Assembly (NCBI RefSeq): GCF_900102195.1
Contig: NZ_FNBE01000003.1
Span: 248,001-312,000, forward strand
Direction: 5' to 3'
Length of the DNA stretch: 64,000 nt
Source of the DNA: Pseudonocardia oroxyli
Lineage (GTDB): Bacteria; Actinomycetota; Actinomycetes; Mycobacteriales; Pseudonocardiaceae
The notes beneath the pieces were generated by a model. That model saw only the letters and a program-made list of their open reading frames with translations, ran no database searches and had not been told where the DNA came from. Of the stretch, positions 35,323-45,599 are shown one piece after another. The translations under genes and the position numbers were made by a program. Positions within the stretch are counted from its first letter, which is position 1, and every line of letters begins with the position of its first letter.

Positions 35323-36369
35323 TCAGATCTCGAGCAGCTCCTTCGGGAACCCGGTGAGGGTCTCGCCGTCCACGACGAGGGTGTCCTCGATCCGGACCCC
35401 GCCGCGTCCGGGCAGGTAGACGCCCGGTTCGACGGTCACGCACATGCCGGCCTCCAGCACGTCGGCGGACGACGCCGACAGCGCGGGCGCCTCGTGGATC
35501 TGCAGCCCGACCCCGTGCCCCAGACCGTGCACGAAGAACTCCCCGCGCCCTGCGGCGACGATGACGTCCCGCGAGGCGGCGTCCACCTCCTTCGTCGCCA
35601 CCCCGGGCTCGACGGCCGCGCAGCCCGCGGCCTGGGCCGCGTGCACCAGCGCGTACAGCTCCCGCTGCCAGTCCGCCGCCCGCCCGACGACCACGGTGCG
35701 CGTCATGTCCGAGTGGTACCCGTCGACGAGCGCGCCGAAGTCCAGCTTGAGCAGGTCGTTCGCGGCGACGAGAGTGTCGGTCGGGGCGTGGTGCGGGATC
35801 GCGGAGTGCGCGCCCGCGGCGACGATCGAGTCGAAGCCGGGCCCGTCCGCGCCGAGCGCCCGCATCCGGAACTCCAGGTCGAGGGCGATCTCGCGCTCGG
35901 TGCGGCCCTCCAGGGGGCCGTGCAGGAGGTCGGTCAGGGCCTGGTCGGCGATCGCGCAGGCCCGGCGCAGGGCCGCGATCTCGGTCTCGTCCTTCACCAC
36001 CCGCAGCTGCGCGACCAGGCCCGGGGCGCGGACCAGCTCGGCGTCCGTGACCGCCGCGAGCGCGGCGTGGCCCTCGACGGTCACGGCGTCGGACTCGAAG
36101 CCGATCCGGCCGGTGGCCCGCGCGGCCAGCGCCGCGACCGTCCCGCGCTCGATCAGCGGCTCCAGGTCCGGGACCTCGACGGCGGCGCGTGCGGTGTAGC
36201 GGCTGTCCGTGCCGAACAGCGCGCCGTCCCGGGTGAGCAGCAGCGCCCCGTTGGAGCCGGTGAACCCGGTCAGGTAGCGCACGTTGAGCAGGTCGGTGAC
36301 CAGCAGGCCGTCGAGCCCGGCGGCGTCGAGCAGGGCGCGCAGGGCAACGCGGCGGGCGGCGGGCGTCAT
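35323..36369 (-). CDS. pepQ: M24-family Xaa-Pro peptidase
   Basis: 348 residues from ATG 36369. The N-terminal creatinase-like domain has [15 protein letters not shown]. The C-terminal pita-bread domain has the metal ligands in [42 protein letters not shown] and GVRIEDT. It removes N-terminal residues before proline or cleaves Xaa-Pro dipeptides. It is divergent from the metallo-beta-lactamase-fold gene, with 18 bp between starts. Confidence 0.92.
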   Translation of the reverse strand: MTPAARRVALRALLDAAGLDGLLVTDLLNVRYLTGFTGSNGALLLTRDGALFGTDSRYTARAAVEVPDLEPLIERGTVAALAARATGRIGFESDAVTVEGHAALAAVTDAELVRAPGLVAQLRVVKDETEIAALRRACAIADQALTDLLHGPLEGRTEREIALDLEFRMRALGADGPGFDSIVAAGAHSAIPHHAPTDTLVAANDLLKLDFGALVDGYHSDMTRTVVVGRAADWQRELYALVHAAQAAGCAAVEPGVATKEVDAASRDVIVAAGRGEFFVHGLGHGVGLQIHEAPALSASSADVLEAGMCVTVEPGVYLPGRGGVRIEDTLVVDGETLTGFPKELLEI

Positions 36370-36387
36370 GGCGCCTAAGGTAGGCCC

Positions 36388-37089
36388 ATGGGTGCGCTGT
36401 ACTTCAAGCAGCTGTTGTCCGGCAGGGACTTCGCCGTGGGCGACCGGGTCGCCACACAGATGGTCAACTTCGCGTACCTGATCGGGGACAGCGAGACCCG
36501 GGAGGCGGTCGTCGTCGACCCCGCGTACGCGCCCGGCGAGCTGCTGGACGTCCTCGAGGCGGACGGCATGCGCCTCACCGGCGTCCTCGCCACGCACCAC
36601 CACCCCGACCACGTCGGCGGGTCCATGATGGGCTTCGATCTCGACGGGCTCACCGGGCTGCTCGAGCGCACGCAGGTGCCGGTCCACGTGCAGGCCGCCG
36701 AGGCGGACTGGGTCACCAAGGTCACCGGCGTCACCGACCTGGTCCCCCACGGCAACGACGAGGTGGTGACGGTCGGCGACATCCCCATCCGGCTGCTGCA
36801 CACCCCCGGCCACACGCCCGGCAGCCAGTGCTTCCTGGTCGACGGGAAGCTCGTCGCGGGCGACACGCTGTTCCTGCAGGGCTGCGGGCGCACGGACTTC
36901 CCGGGCGGGGACGTCGAGGCGATGTACCGCAGCCTGCAGCGGCTCGGGGCGCTCGCGGGCAACCCCATCGTCTACCCCGGGCACCTGTACTCCGAGGACC
37001 CGTCCGCCCCGCTGCTCGACGTGCGCCGCACCAACGTCGTCTTCCGGCCCCGCTCGGCCGAGGAGTTCGTCCTCGCGTTCGGGAACTGA
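36388..37089 (+). CDS. Metallo-beta-lactamase-fold hydrolase (glyoxalase II-like)
   Basis: 233 residues from ATG 36388 with AAGG upstream. The metal site is complete: [10 protein letters not shown], a later HTPGHTPGS histidine, LVAGDTLF aspartate and the C-terminal YPGHLY histidine. GRTDFPGGD is typical of hydroxyacylglutathione hydrolase-like proteins, which split thioesters. It is unrelated to the shikimate genes around it. A truncated transporter frame begins directly after its stop. Confidence 0.88.
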   Translation: MGALYFKQLLSGRDFAVGDRVATQMVNFAYLIGDSETREAVVVDPAYAPGELLDVLEADGMRLTGVLATHHHPDHVGGSMMGFDLDGLTGLLERTQVPVHVQAAEADWVTKVTGVTDLVPHGNDEVVTVGDIPIRLLHTPGHTPGSQCFLVDGKLVAGDTLFLQGCGRTDFPGGDVEAMYRSLQRLGALAGNPIVYPGHLYSEDPSAPLLDVRRTNVVFRPRSAEEFVLAFGN

Positions 37090-38175
37090 TGTCGCTTCCT
37101 CGGCAACCGGTTCTCCGCCCGGTGGATGCTGGTCGCGTTGGCGCTGATCTGGTCGGCCGCGCAGCTGCCGATCCTGGTGCCCGCGGCCGGGTTCGCGGTC
37201 CTGCTGGTCACCCGGATCCTGCTCGGTGCGGGTGAGGGGCCGGGTGTCCCGCTCGGCATGCACGTCGCGTTCACCTGGGTCGACGAGCGCAAGCGGGGCT
37301 TCACCGCCGCGCTGCTGACGGTCGGCTCCGGGCTCGGCGTGATCCTCGGCGCGCCGCTGCTGAACGCGGCGGTGCACGCGTGGGGATGGCGCGCCGCCTT
37401 CGGGATCCTCGGCGGGATCGGGTTGCTGTGGTGCGTCGCCTGGCTGGCGATCGGCGGCGACGGACCGCACGCGGTGACCTCGCCCGCCGCCCCGGTCACG
37501 CAACCCCGGGTCCCGTACCGACGCCTCCTGACGTCCGGGACCTGGCTCGGCACCGTGCTCTCCGGGTTCACCGTCTACCGGGGGCTGGCGCTCGCGATCG
37601 CGTTCCGGCCGCTCTACCTCGCGGCGGTCGGGTTCGGCGGCGGGATCATCGGGCTGGTCGTCACCGTGCCCGCGTTCGTGTCGATCGCGTTCATGCTGCT
37701 CGGCGGCGGGCTCTCCCAGCGGCTGCTGCGCCGCGGAGTGTCGCGGCACCTGGCGCAAGGCGTGCTCGGCGGCGCGTTCGCACTGGTCGCGGGCATCTCG
37801 ATGCTGCTGGTCACCCGGATCGACGCGCCGTGGCTGCTGCTGCCGTTCATCGCGCTGGCGTTCGGGATCGGCAACTCGCAGACCCCGCTGTCGCAGGCCG
37901 CCGTCGCCGACACCACGCCGACCCGCCAGCGCGGCGCGGTGCTGGGGACCTGGTACGCGGTCGTCGCCGTCGCCGGCGTGGTGTCGCCGCTGCTCACCGG
38001 CATCCTGGTCGACGCGGCCGCCACGCCGCTGGAGGGCTTCGGCCGCGCCTTCGACATCGCGGGCCTGCTGATGGTGGTGGGCGGGCTGGTCACCATGCTG
38101 GTGGTCCGCCCCGACCGTGACGCCGAACGCCACGGCCTGCGCTCGGCGTCACCCGTGGCGGTCGCGACGACCTGA
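37090..38175 (+). pseudogene. MFS transporter lacking its N-terminus
   Basis: Coding similarity to a major-facilitator permease starts abruptly one codon after the preceding stop, at RFLGNRFSARWMLVALAL, which corresponds to the loop between membrane helices 2 and 3 (motif A region). Helices 1-2 and a proper start are missing; the first ATG in frame is 37126 (349 residues). The remainder is a normal MFS sequence: about ten helices, RILLGAGEGPGVPLG, then LVTRIDAPWLLLPFIALAFG. The junction suggests a deletion that joined it to the hydrolase gene. A functional short protein is unlikely but not excluded. Confidence 0.75.
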
Positions 38176-38203
38176 GCCCACCCGCCGGCCCAGGCGAACG
38201 GCG

Positions 38204-39729
<1,526 letters not shown>

Positions 39730-39785
39730 CTAACCGGCGGCCCCGCCGAAGCCCCGGCCCGCCCGGTCCCGACCGCTCCCGGCCC

Positions 39786-39842
39786 GCCCGGCCGCCGGGC
39801 ACGCCGTCGTGCTCGCTCGCGGTCCGGGGCTCGCGGTCCGGG
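39786..39842. repeat. Hairpin plus 14-bp direct repeat between aroK and aroB
   Basis: GCCCGG-ccg-CCGGGC forms a hairpin at 39786-39800. GCTCGCGGTCCGGG occurs twice in tandem at 39815-39828 and 39829-39842, ending next to the aroK stop. A weak terminator or leftover repeat expansion. Confidence 0.45.
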
Positions 39843-39843
39843 G

Positions 39844-40464
39844 TCAGTCCGTGAGACGGCCGAGGACGGGGTCCGGCAGCGGGGCCGCCTCGCTCGGGGT
39901 GATCTCGTCGTTCGGGTCCGCGTTCGCGGACCCGCCCGCCTGCCGGTCCACCGTCTCCAGGCCCAGCCCGGCCAGGACCGCCGCCGCAACCTGGTTGGCG
40001 CTGCGCCTGGCCGTGTCGACCTGGATCGTCGCGACCTGCGCGTACAGCGGGGCGCGGGCCTCGAGCAGCGTCCGGAAGGTGGCGCGGGGGTTGACCCCGG
40101 CGAGCAGCGGCCGCGCCGTGGACATGCCCGTGCGACGGATCCCGTCCGCGAGACTGACCTGCAAGGACACCACCCGGTGCGCCGCGAGGAGCGCGCGGGT
40201 CTCCGCGGCCAGCACGGAACCGCCGCCGAGCGCGAGGACACCGCACTCCGTACCGAGCAGCTCCGCCACCACTTCCCGCTCGACGGCCCGGAACGCGGGC
40301 TCCCCCTGGGTGGTGAACATGTCCGCGATCGTGGTGCCGACCCGCTGCTCGACGACCGTGTCCACGTCGGTGAAGGTCACCGCGAGCCGCCGGGCGAGCA
40401 CCTTGCCGACCGTGCTCTTGCCCGAGCCGGGCGGACCGACCAGCACCAGCAGCGGGCGGCTCAC
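39844..40464 (-). CDS. aroK: Shikimate kinase
   Basis: 206 residues from GTG 40464, overlapping the aroC stop (GTGA). P-loop GPPGSGKST near residue 10, [11 protein letters not shown] (substrate Asp), FRAVEREVV (shikimate Arg) and LALGGGSVL are present. It phosphorylates shikimate. The C-terminus extends about 35 residues beyond the usual end with an acidic Pro/Asp-rich tail ([18 protein letters not shown]). Confidence 0.95.
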   Translation of the reverse strand: MSRPLLVLVGPPGSGKSTVGKVLARRLAVTFTDVDTVVEQRVGTTIADMFTTQGEPAFRAVEREVVAELLGTECGVLALGGGSVLAAETRALLAAHRVVSLQVSLADGIRRTGMSTARPLLAGVNPRATFRTLLEARAPLYAQVATIQVDTARRSANQVAAAVLAGLGLETVDRQAGGSANADPNDEITPSEAAPLPDPVLGRLTD

Positions 40465-41666
40465 CGGGGGTCCTGCGACCCGTGGTGGAACCGGCGTGCG
40501 ACGTCCTCGCGGTACGCGGCGACGTTCCGCCGGGTCTCGGCCAGCGAGTCGCCGCCGAACTTCTCGAGCGCCGCCTCCGCCAGCACCAGCGCCACCATGG
40601 ACTCGGCGACCACACCGGCCCGGGGGACGGCACAGGCGTCCGACCGCTGGTGGATCGCGGTGGCCTCCTCCCCCGTCGCCGTGTCGATGGTGCGCAGCGC
40701 GCGCGGGACCGTGGAGATCGGCTTCATCGCGACCCGCACCCGCACCGGCTCGCCGTTGGTCATGCCGCCCTCGATGCCCCCGGCGCGGTTGGAGAGCCGC
40801 TTCACCGGGTCGCCCGGGACCATCTCGTCGTGCGCCTCGCTGCCGCGGCGGTGCGCGGTCCGGAACCCGTCTCCGATCTCGACGCCCTTCATGGCCTGGA
40901 TGCCCATCAGCGCGCCGGCGAGTTTGGCGTCGAGCCTGCGGTCGGACTGGACGTAGGAACCCACGCCCACCGGCATGCCGTAGGCCAGCACCTCGATCAC
41001 GCCGCCCAGGGTGTCCCCCGCCTCGTGCGCCGCGTCGATCTCGGCGATCATCCGGGCGGCGGTGTCCTCGCCCAGCGCACGCACGGGGCTGGCGTCGACC
41101 CGGTCCAGGTCCGCCGGGCCCGGCACCGGGTCGCCCTCCGGGGCGTCCACCGCGCCGATCGCCACCACGTGCGAGACGACGTCGACGTCGAACGCCTGCT
41201 TGAGGAAGGCCTTCGCGACCGTCCCCATCACGACCTTCGCCGCGGTCTCCCGCGCGCTCGCCCGCTCCAGCACGGGACGGGCCTCGTCGAAGCCGAACTT
41301 CGTCATGCCCGCGAGATCGGCGTGGCCGGGCCGCGGACGGGTGAGCGGCGCGTTGCGCGCCCGGTTCGCGATCAGCTCCGGGTCCACCGGGTCGGCCGCC
41401 ATCACGGTCTCCCACTTGGGCCACTCCGTGTTGCCGATCCGCACCGCGACCGGGCCACCCTGGGTCACCCCGTGTCGCAGACCGCCGATCACCTCCAGCT
41501 CGTCCGCCTCGAAGGCCATCCGGGGGCTGCGGCCGTGACCGAGCTTGCGGCGGGCCAGCTCGGCCTGCAGCTCCTTCGTGGTGACCTCGACGCCGGCCAC
41601 CATGCCCTCCAGGACGGCGACCAGGGCCGGGCCGTGCGACTCGCCTGCGGTGATCCAACGCAACAC
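40461..41666 (-). CDS. aroC: Chorismate synthase
   Basis: 401 residues from GTG 41666. The three family signatures are present: [28 protein letters not shown], and [14 protein letters not shown]. It makes chorismate from EPSP using reduced FMN. First of the aroC-aroK overlapping pair and 12 bp from the prepilin peptidase gene upstream. Confidence 0.97.
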   Translation of the reverse strand: MLRWITAGESHGPALVAVLEGMVAGVEVTTKELQAELARRKLGHGRSPRMAFEADELEVIGGLRHGVTQGGPVAVRIGNTEWPKWETVMAADPVDPELIANRARNAPLTRPRPGHADLAGMTKFGFDEARPVLERASARETAAKVVMGTVAKAFLKQAFDVDVVSHVVAIGAVDAPEGDPVPGPADLDRVDASPVRALGEDTAARMIAEIDAAHEAGDTLGGVIEVLAYGMPVGVGSYVQSDRRLDAKLAGALMGIQAMKGVEIGDGFRTAHRRGSEAHDEMVPGDPVKRLSNRAGGIEGGMTNGEPVRVRVAMKPISTVPRALRTIDTATGEEATAIHQRSDACAVPRAGVVAESMVALVLAEAALEKFGGDSLAETRRNVAAYREDVARRFHHGSQDPR

Positions 41667-41678
41667 CCCGCGATTCTC

Positions 41679-42566
41679 TCACCCGGCCACCACCGCCCCG
41701 ACGGGCCCGGTCAGGCCGGCACCGACCGCCGTCGCCGCCGCGGTCAGCCAGGCCGCGGCGAGCATCGACGGCCCGTGCGGCAGCTCCACCCGGCCCACCC
41801 CCTCCTCGGCGCCCGCGGCGGCAGGCCCGAGCCGCGACGGCGCCCGCGGGGCCCTGGAGGCGGGACGCGCGCGCCAGGCCCCCGCGACCCGCGCCGACGC
41901 GACAGGACCCCCCTCGGCCCCCGCGTCCCCGCCCGGGGCGGCCGCGGACTCGTGGCGGCGCCCGCGGCGCAGCCGCCGGAGCCCGACGGTCGCCCCCAGA
42001 AGACCGCTGAACAGCGCGGCCAGGGCACAGCCGAGGACCAGCGCCGACCAGGATCCCGCGGCCAGCACCGCACCCACCGGGGCGGCGAGCTTCACGTCCC
42101 CGAGGCCGAGCGCGGCGGGCGAGACCGTGTGCACCAGCAGGTGGACCATCGCCAGGAGCACCGCCCCGGCCGCCGCCCTGCCGACCGCGGACCCACCCAG
42201 CGGCACGACCAGCGCCAGGGCCGCAGGCAGGGCCGGGAGGGTCAGCGCGTCCGGCAGGCGGTGGTGGCGCACGTCGACCACGCCCGCGACCACCGCCAAC
42301 CACGCCGCGCCCGCCAGCACGGGCACCCAGGCGAGCGGGACGTGCGCCGTCGCCGCGCCCGCCGCGACGCCCGCCCAGAGCCCGCCGACGGTGACCTCGC
42401 ACCAGGGCGGCGGGATCGCCGTGCCGCGCCTGAGTCGCCCCACCAGCCCGCGTCCCACCGCGCCCGCGAGCATCCCGGCTCCCGCGCCCAGCAGGGCCCA
42501 GGCGAGCCAGGCCTCCCGCCCCGAGAGCCACTCCCCCGCTGCAGCCACTGCGCCGCTTGCGTCCAT
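41679..42566 (-). CDS. A24-family prepilin peptidase
   Basis: 295 residues from ATG 42566. Multi-helix membrane aspartyl protease with both active-site motifs: VVDVRHHRLPDALTLP (first Asp) and ALGLGDVKLAA (G-x-G-D second Asp). It would cleave type IV pilin-like leader peptides. It lies in the standard actinobacterial position between mltG/aroE and aroC. It has an unusually long Ala/Arg-rich linker (about residues 195-265) before the last helix. Confidence 0.88.
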   Translation of the reverse strand: MDASGAVAAAGEWLSGREAWLAWALLGAGAGMLAGAVGRGLVGRLRRGTAIPPPWCEVTVGGLWAGVAAGAATAHVPLAWVPVLAGAAWLAVVAGVVDVRHHRLPDALTLPALPAALALVVPLGGSAVGRAAAGAVLLAMVHLLVHTVSPAALGLGDVKLAAPVGAVLAAGSWSALVLGCALAALFSGLLGATVGLRRLRRGRRHESAAAPGGDAGAEGGPVASARVAGAWRARPASRAPRAPSRLGPAAAGAEEGVGRVELPHGPSMLAAAWLTAAATAVGAGLTGPVGAVVAG

Positions 42567-42798
42567 GTCCGCCCCACCCCTTCCGGCTCGACACCGGTCC
42601 GCACCGGTCGTCCTCCACCGCCGCCGCGAGCCTGCCGCGTCCGGCGAGGCCTCGGACGACGTCGACGGATTCGGTCCACAGGTGCCGTTTCCCGTGGATG
42701 ACCAGGGCTCGGTGCCGCCCGCTCGCCGGGAACCGTCCGCTCGCAGTGGTAGTGCGCGTCACCGCCGGCGCCCGCCGCGGCTGCGGCAGGATCGAGGG

Positions 42799-43656
42799 GT
42801 GCCCCCTCGTGACCCCGGGACCGCCCGCGCCGTCGTGCGCGCGGAGGTGGACCACGGACGCGCGGAGCTGATCGGCGACCCGGACCGCCCGCAGGCGTGG
42901 ACGCTGCTGGTCGACGGGACCGCCCAGTCGCACGTCGACCTCGCCGATCCCGAGCACCTGGAGTTCGAGTACGTCCGGCGGATGGGGCACGTGATCGACC
43001 TGGCCGCCCCGCCCTGGACGCCCCTGCGCGCCCTGCACCTCGGCGGCGGGGCCTGGACGTTGCCCCGCTATCTCGCGGCGACGCGCCCCGGGTCGGCGCA
43101 GGTCGTCGTCGAGCTGGACGCCGCGTTGATGGACCTGGTCGCCGCGCGGCTGCCCGTCAACGATCCCGGGCTCCGCCTGACCAGCGGAGACGCCCGGGCC
43201 ATCCTGGCGACCCACCCCACGGGGTCCGCCGACCTCGTCGTGCTGGACGTGTTCGCCGGGGCCCGCACCCCGGCGCACCTGACCTCCGCGGAGTTCGTGG
43301 CGGACGTCCGGCGGGTCCTCGCCGCGGACGGGGTCTACCTCGCGAACGTCGCCGACGGCGGGGACCTCGCGTTCGCCCGCGACCAGCTCGCGACGGTGGC
43401 CGAGTCCTTCCCGCGGCTCGCCGCGATCGCCGCCCCGGACCTCCTCGCGGGCAGGCGGTTCGGGAACGTCGTGGTGGTCGCGTCGGCCCGGGAGCTGCCC
43501 CTCGACGAGCTCGTCCGCCGGACGGCCGCGGACCCCTTCCGCGCCCGCGTCCTGTCGGGTGCGGAGCTGCGCGAGCGGATCCGGGGCGCGCGGGTCCGGC
43601 GGGACCGCGCCACCACCCCCTCGCCGGTTCCGCCCGCGGGCTTCTTCGGCCGGTAG
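42799..43656 (+). CDS. PABS-fold (spermidine-synthase-like) methyltransferase family protein
   Basis: 285 residues from GTG 42799 (GAGG directly upstream). A Rossmann SAM-type core is seen: LRALHLGGGAWTLPRYLAA (glycine loop), VVELDAALMDLV (acidic ribose ligand), SGDARAILA, and ADLVVLDVFAG. This matches the polyamine biosynthesis (spermidine synthase-like) fold common in actinobacteria; real aminopropyl transfer is not implied. It lies opposite to its neighbours exactly where aroE is found in related genomes. Confidence 0.78.
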   Translation: MPPRDPGTARAVVRAEVDHGRAELIGDPDRPQAWTLLVDGTAQSHVDLADPEHLEFEYVRRMGHVIDLAAPPWTPLRALHLGGGAWTLPRYLAATRPGSAQVVVELDAALMDLVAARLPVNDPGLRLTSGDARAILATHPTGSADLVVLDVFAGARTPAHLTSAEFVADVRRVLAADGVYLANVADGGDLAFARDQLATVAESFPRLAAIAAPDLLAGRRFGNVVVVASARELPLDELVRRTAADPFRARVLSGAELRERIRGARVRRDRATTPSPVPPAGFFGR

Positions 43657-43676
43657 GCCGCGGCGGCGCCGGCCCC

Positions 43677-43720
43677 GAGGTGTCCGACTCGCGTGTTCGA
43701 GGTGAGGGACTCGCGGGTCC
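43677..43720. repeat. 22-bp direct repeat
   Basis: Two adjacent 22-bp units (43677-43698 and 43699-43720), each beginning gaggtg and containing gactcgcg, differing at a few bases. Located between the convergent PABS-like and mltG genes, at the edge of the segment where aroE would be expected. Confidence 0.75.
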
Positions 43721-43734
43721 TGGGGGGTCGCGTT

Positions 43735-44937
43735 CTAGAAGGCGCCGTTGGCGATGGCTCGTCCGACGTTCGCCTGGTGCTCGGCGAGGCTGGTGGCGAA
43801 GCAGCTGGTGCCGTCGGTCTGACAACGGACGAAGAAGGTCCACGGGCCGGGTTCGGGGGCCAGACCCGCGGCGATGGCGTTCTTGCCCGCCGCGGCGATG
43901 GGCGTGGGTGGCAGGCCGGTGTTCTGGTAGGTGTTGTACGGCCCGGCCGTCGCGCGCGCCTCGGCCGTGGTCCGCAGAGCCTGCAGATCGAGCGGGTAGT
44001 TGACCGTGGAGTCCATCTCGAGGCGCTGGTTGACGTCCAGCCGGTTGGTGATCACCCGCGCCACCTTGGGCATGTCCGGGGTGATCCCCTCCTTCTCCAC
44101 GATCGAGGACAGCACCAGCAGCTGGTAGGCGGTCAGCCCGTCGTGGGTGGCGTCGCCGGTCAGCCCGTCGGACTCCAGCTTGGCCACCGACACGGCGAGC
44201 AGGGACTTCCAGACGTCCGCGGCGGAGGTGCCGGGCGCGACGTCGTACAGACCGGGGGTGATCAGGCCCTCGAAGCGGCGGCCCGGCTCGGCCCGCGCCA
44301 CGTCCTCGACCGCCCACTCCGGCACGCCCAGCGAGGCGGGGTCGGCGGTCGCCATGGTCTGGCGGAGATCGTCCGCGGTGAGGCAGGTGCGGGTGCCGTC
44401 GAGCTCGGCGCAGCTCGCCGCCGCGATCAGGCTGAGGACGCCGGGGGCGACCGTGCCGTCGGGTGAGCGGGTGTCGTCGAGCTGGGTCCCGCCGCGGACC
44501 TCGAGGCGCCCGACCCGGGAGCCGGGGTCGACCAGCGCGGCGACCGCGGCCGTGCCGGACATCTTGAGCTTGACCTGGTAGTACCCGGGCTGGATGGCGA
44601 GGATCCGGCTGTCCTCGGCCGCGGCCTCGGTGAACGCCTCCCGGCTCGCGACGACGCCGCGGTTGGCCAGCATCGTCGCGATCTGGCCGGTGGTGTCCCC
44701 ATCGATGACCCGGACGACGGCGTCCCCCTCGCCGGGCCCGTCGAAGTCGTCCGTGAAGAACCGCGACCCCACCAGATAGGCGCCGCCCCCGAAGACCACG
44801 CCCAGCAGCAGCAACGCGGCCAGCAGGACGAGCACCCCCCGCCTGCGCCTGCGCCGGGCGTTCTCCCGCAGCTCGGCCCGCCGGGCGGCGAGCTCCTCGC
44901 GGCGGGTCAGGAACGGTCCGGGCGGCGGGTGGCTCAC
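43735..44937 (-). CDS. mltG: Endolytic murein transglycosylase MltG
   Basis: 400 residues from GTG 44937. A basic cytoplasmic tail, one membrane helix (VLVLLAALLLLGVVFGGGAY, about 40-60), a LysM-like domain, and the YceG/MltG catalytic domain with LLVLSSIVEKEG (catalytic Glu) and NTGLPPTPIAAAGKNAIAA. It cuts nascent peptidoglycan strands at the outer membrane face. The start lacks a good ribosome site, but it is the only in-frame start after the ruvX stop. Confidence 0.92.
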   Translation of the reverse strand: MSHPPPGPFLTRREELAARRAELRENARRRRRRGVLVLLAALLLLGVVFGGGAYLVGSRFFTDDFDGPGEGDAVVRVIDGDTTGQIATMLANRGVVASREAFTEAAAEDSRILAIQPGYYQVKLKMSGTAAVAALVDPGSRVGRLEVRGGTQLDDTRSPDGTVAPGVLSLIAAASCAELDGTRTCLTADDLRQTMATADPASLGVPEWAVEDVARAEPGRRFEGLITPGLYDVAPGTSAADVWKSLLAVSVAKLESDGLTGDATHDGLTAYQLLVLSSIVEKEGITPDMPKVARVITNRLDVNQRLEMDSTVNYPLDLQALRTTAEARATAGPYNTYQNTGLPPTPIAAAGKNAIAAGLAPEPGPWTFFVRCQTDGTSCFATSLAEHQANVGRAIANGAF

Positions 44938-45047
44938 GCGCGCCGGACCCGGGGGTGGACCGTGCGGAGCAGGCCGTGTGCGGTCGCGCCGAGGACGGGG
45001 ACGTGGGGGCGAGACGTCCGGTTCACGCCCCGGACTGTAACGGCCGG

Positions 45048-45464
45048 TCAGCCGCGGGAGTCCAGATACCCCTGCAGGATGGCCACCGCGGCCGCCTGGT
45101 CGATCACGGCGCGTTGCCGACGGCCCTTCACCCGGCCGCGCAGCTGCTGCGTCGCCACGACCGTGGTGAGCCGCTCGTCCTGCAGCACGACGGGGACGGC
45201 GGGGACGACCAGGGTCAGCTCGTCCCGGAAGGCGAGAGCCGCCTCTGCCGCCGGGCCCTCGCGCCCCGCGAGGGTCCGCGGCAGCCCGAGGACGACCTCG
45301 ACCACGAGATGCTCCTCGACCAGCTCCGCGATCCGCCGGGCCGCGTCCGCGCGGGGCACGGTCTCGAGCGGGGTTGCCACGAGCCCGTCGGGATCGCAGA
45401 GCGCCGTCCCCACCCGCACCGAGCCGACGTCGACCCCCAGCCTGCGCCCGCGCGGGGTGATCAT
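45048..45464 (-). CDS. ruvX: RuvX/YqgF Holliday junction resolvase-like protein
   Basis: 138 residues from ATG 45464 (GTG 45470 is 2 codons upstream). RNase H-like fold: RLGVDVGSVRVGTALCD, VVLGLPRTLAGREG, VVLQDERLTTV and a C-terminal DQAAAVAILQGYLD. Thought to act in pre-16S rRNA 5' maturation or Holliday junction cleavage. A family A palindrome lies just upstream and would be translated if an upstream start were used. Confidence 0.92.
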   Translation of the reverse strand: MITPRGRRLGVDVGSVRVGTALCDPDGLVATPLETVPRADAARRIAELVEEHLVVEVVLGLPRTLAGREGPAAEAALAFRDELTLVVPAVPVVLQDERLTTVVATQQLRGRVKGRRQRAVIDQAAAVAILQGYLDSRG

Positions 45465-45494
45465 GCGCACGCCGGTGGGGCCGACGGGGCCGGT

Positions 45495-45547
45495 GACGCT
45501 TGGGACGCCCAAGCACCGCTCAGCGACGCTTGGGCGTCCCAAGCGTC
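45495..45547. repeat. Palindromic element family A, copy between alaS and ruvX
   Basis: Two hairpins: an imperfect CTTGGG-acg-CCCAAG (45495-45514) and a perfect GACGCTTGGG-cgt-CCCAAGCGTC (45525-45547), joined by accgctcagc and followed by agcgggcaccc. The same order and linkers occur in the 73-bp array at 12785-13068. The element lies within the alaS-ruvX-mltG order, between the alaS stop and the ruvX start. Confidence 0.88.
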
Positions 45548-45599
45548 AGCGGGCACCCGAGCGGCACGAGCAGCGCACGCGGCACCAGCAGCACCAGCG

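Noticed and set aside
43677..43720. Attachment site of an integrated element
   Set aside because: The two 22-bp copies are adjacent with nothing between them, and no integrase or mobile gene is near.
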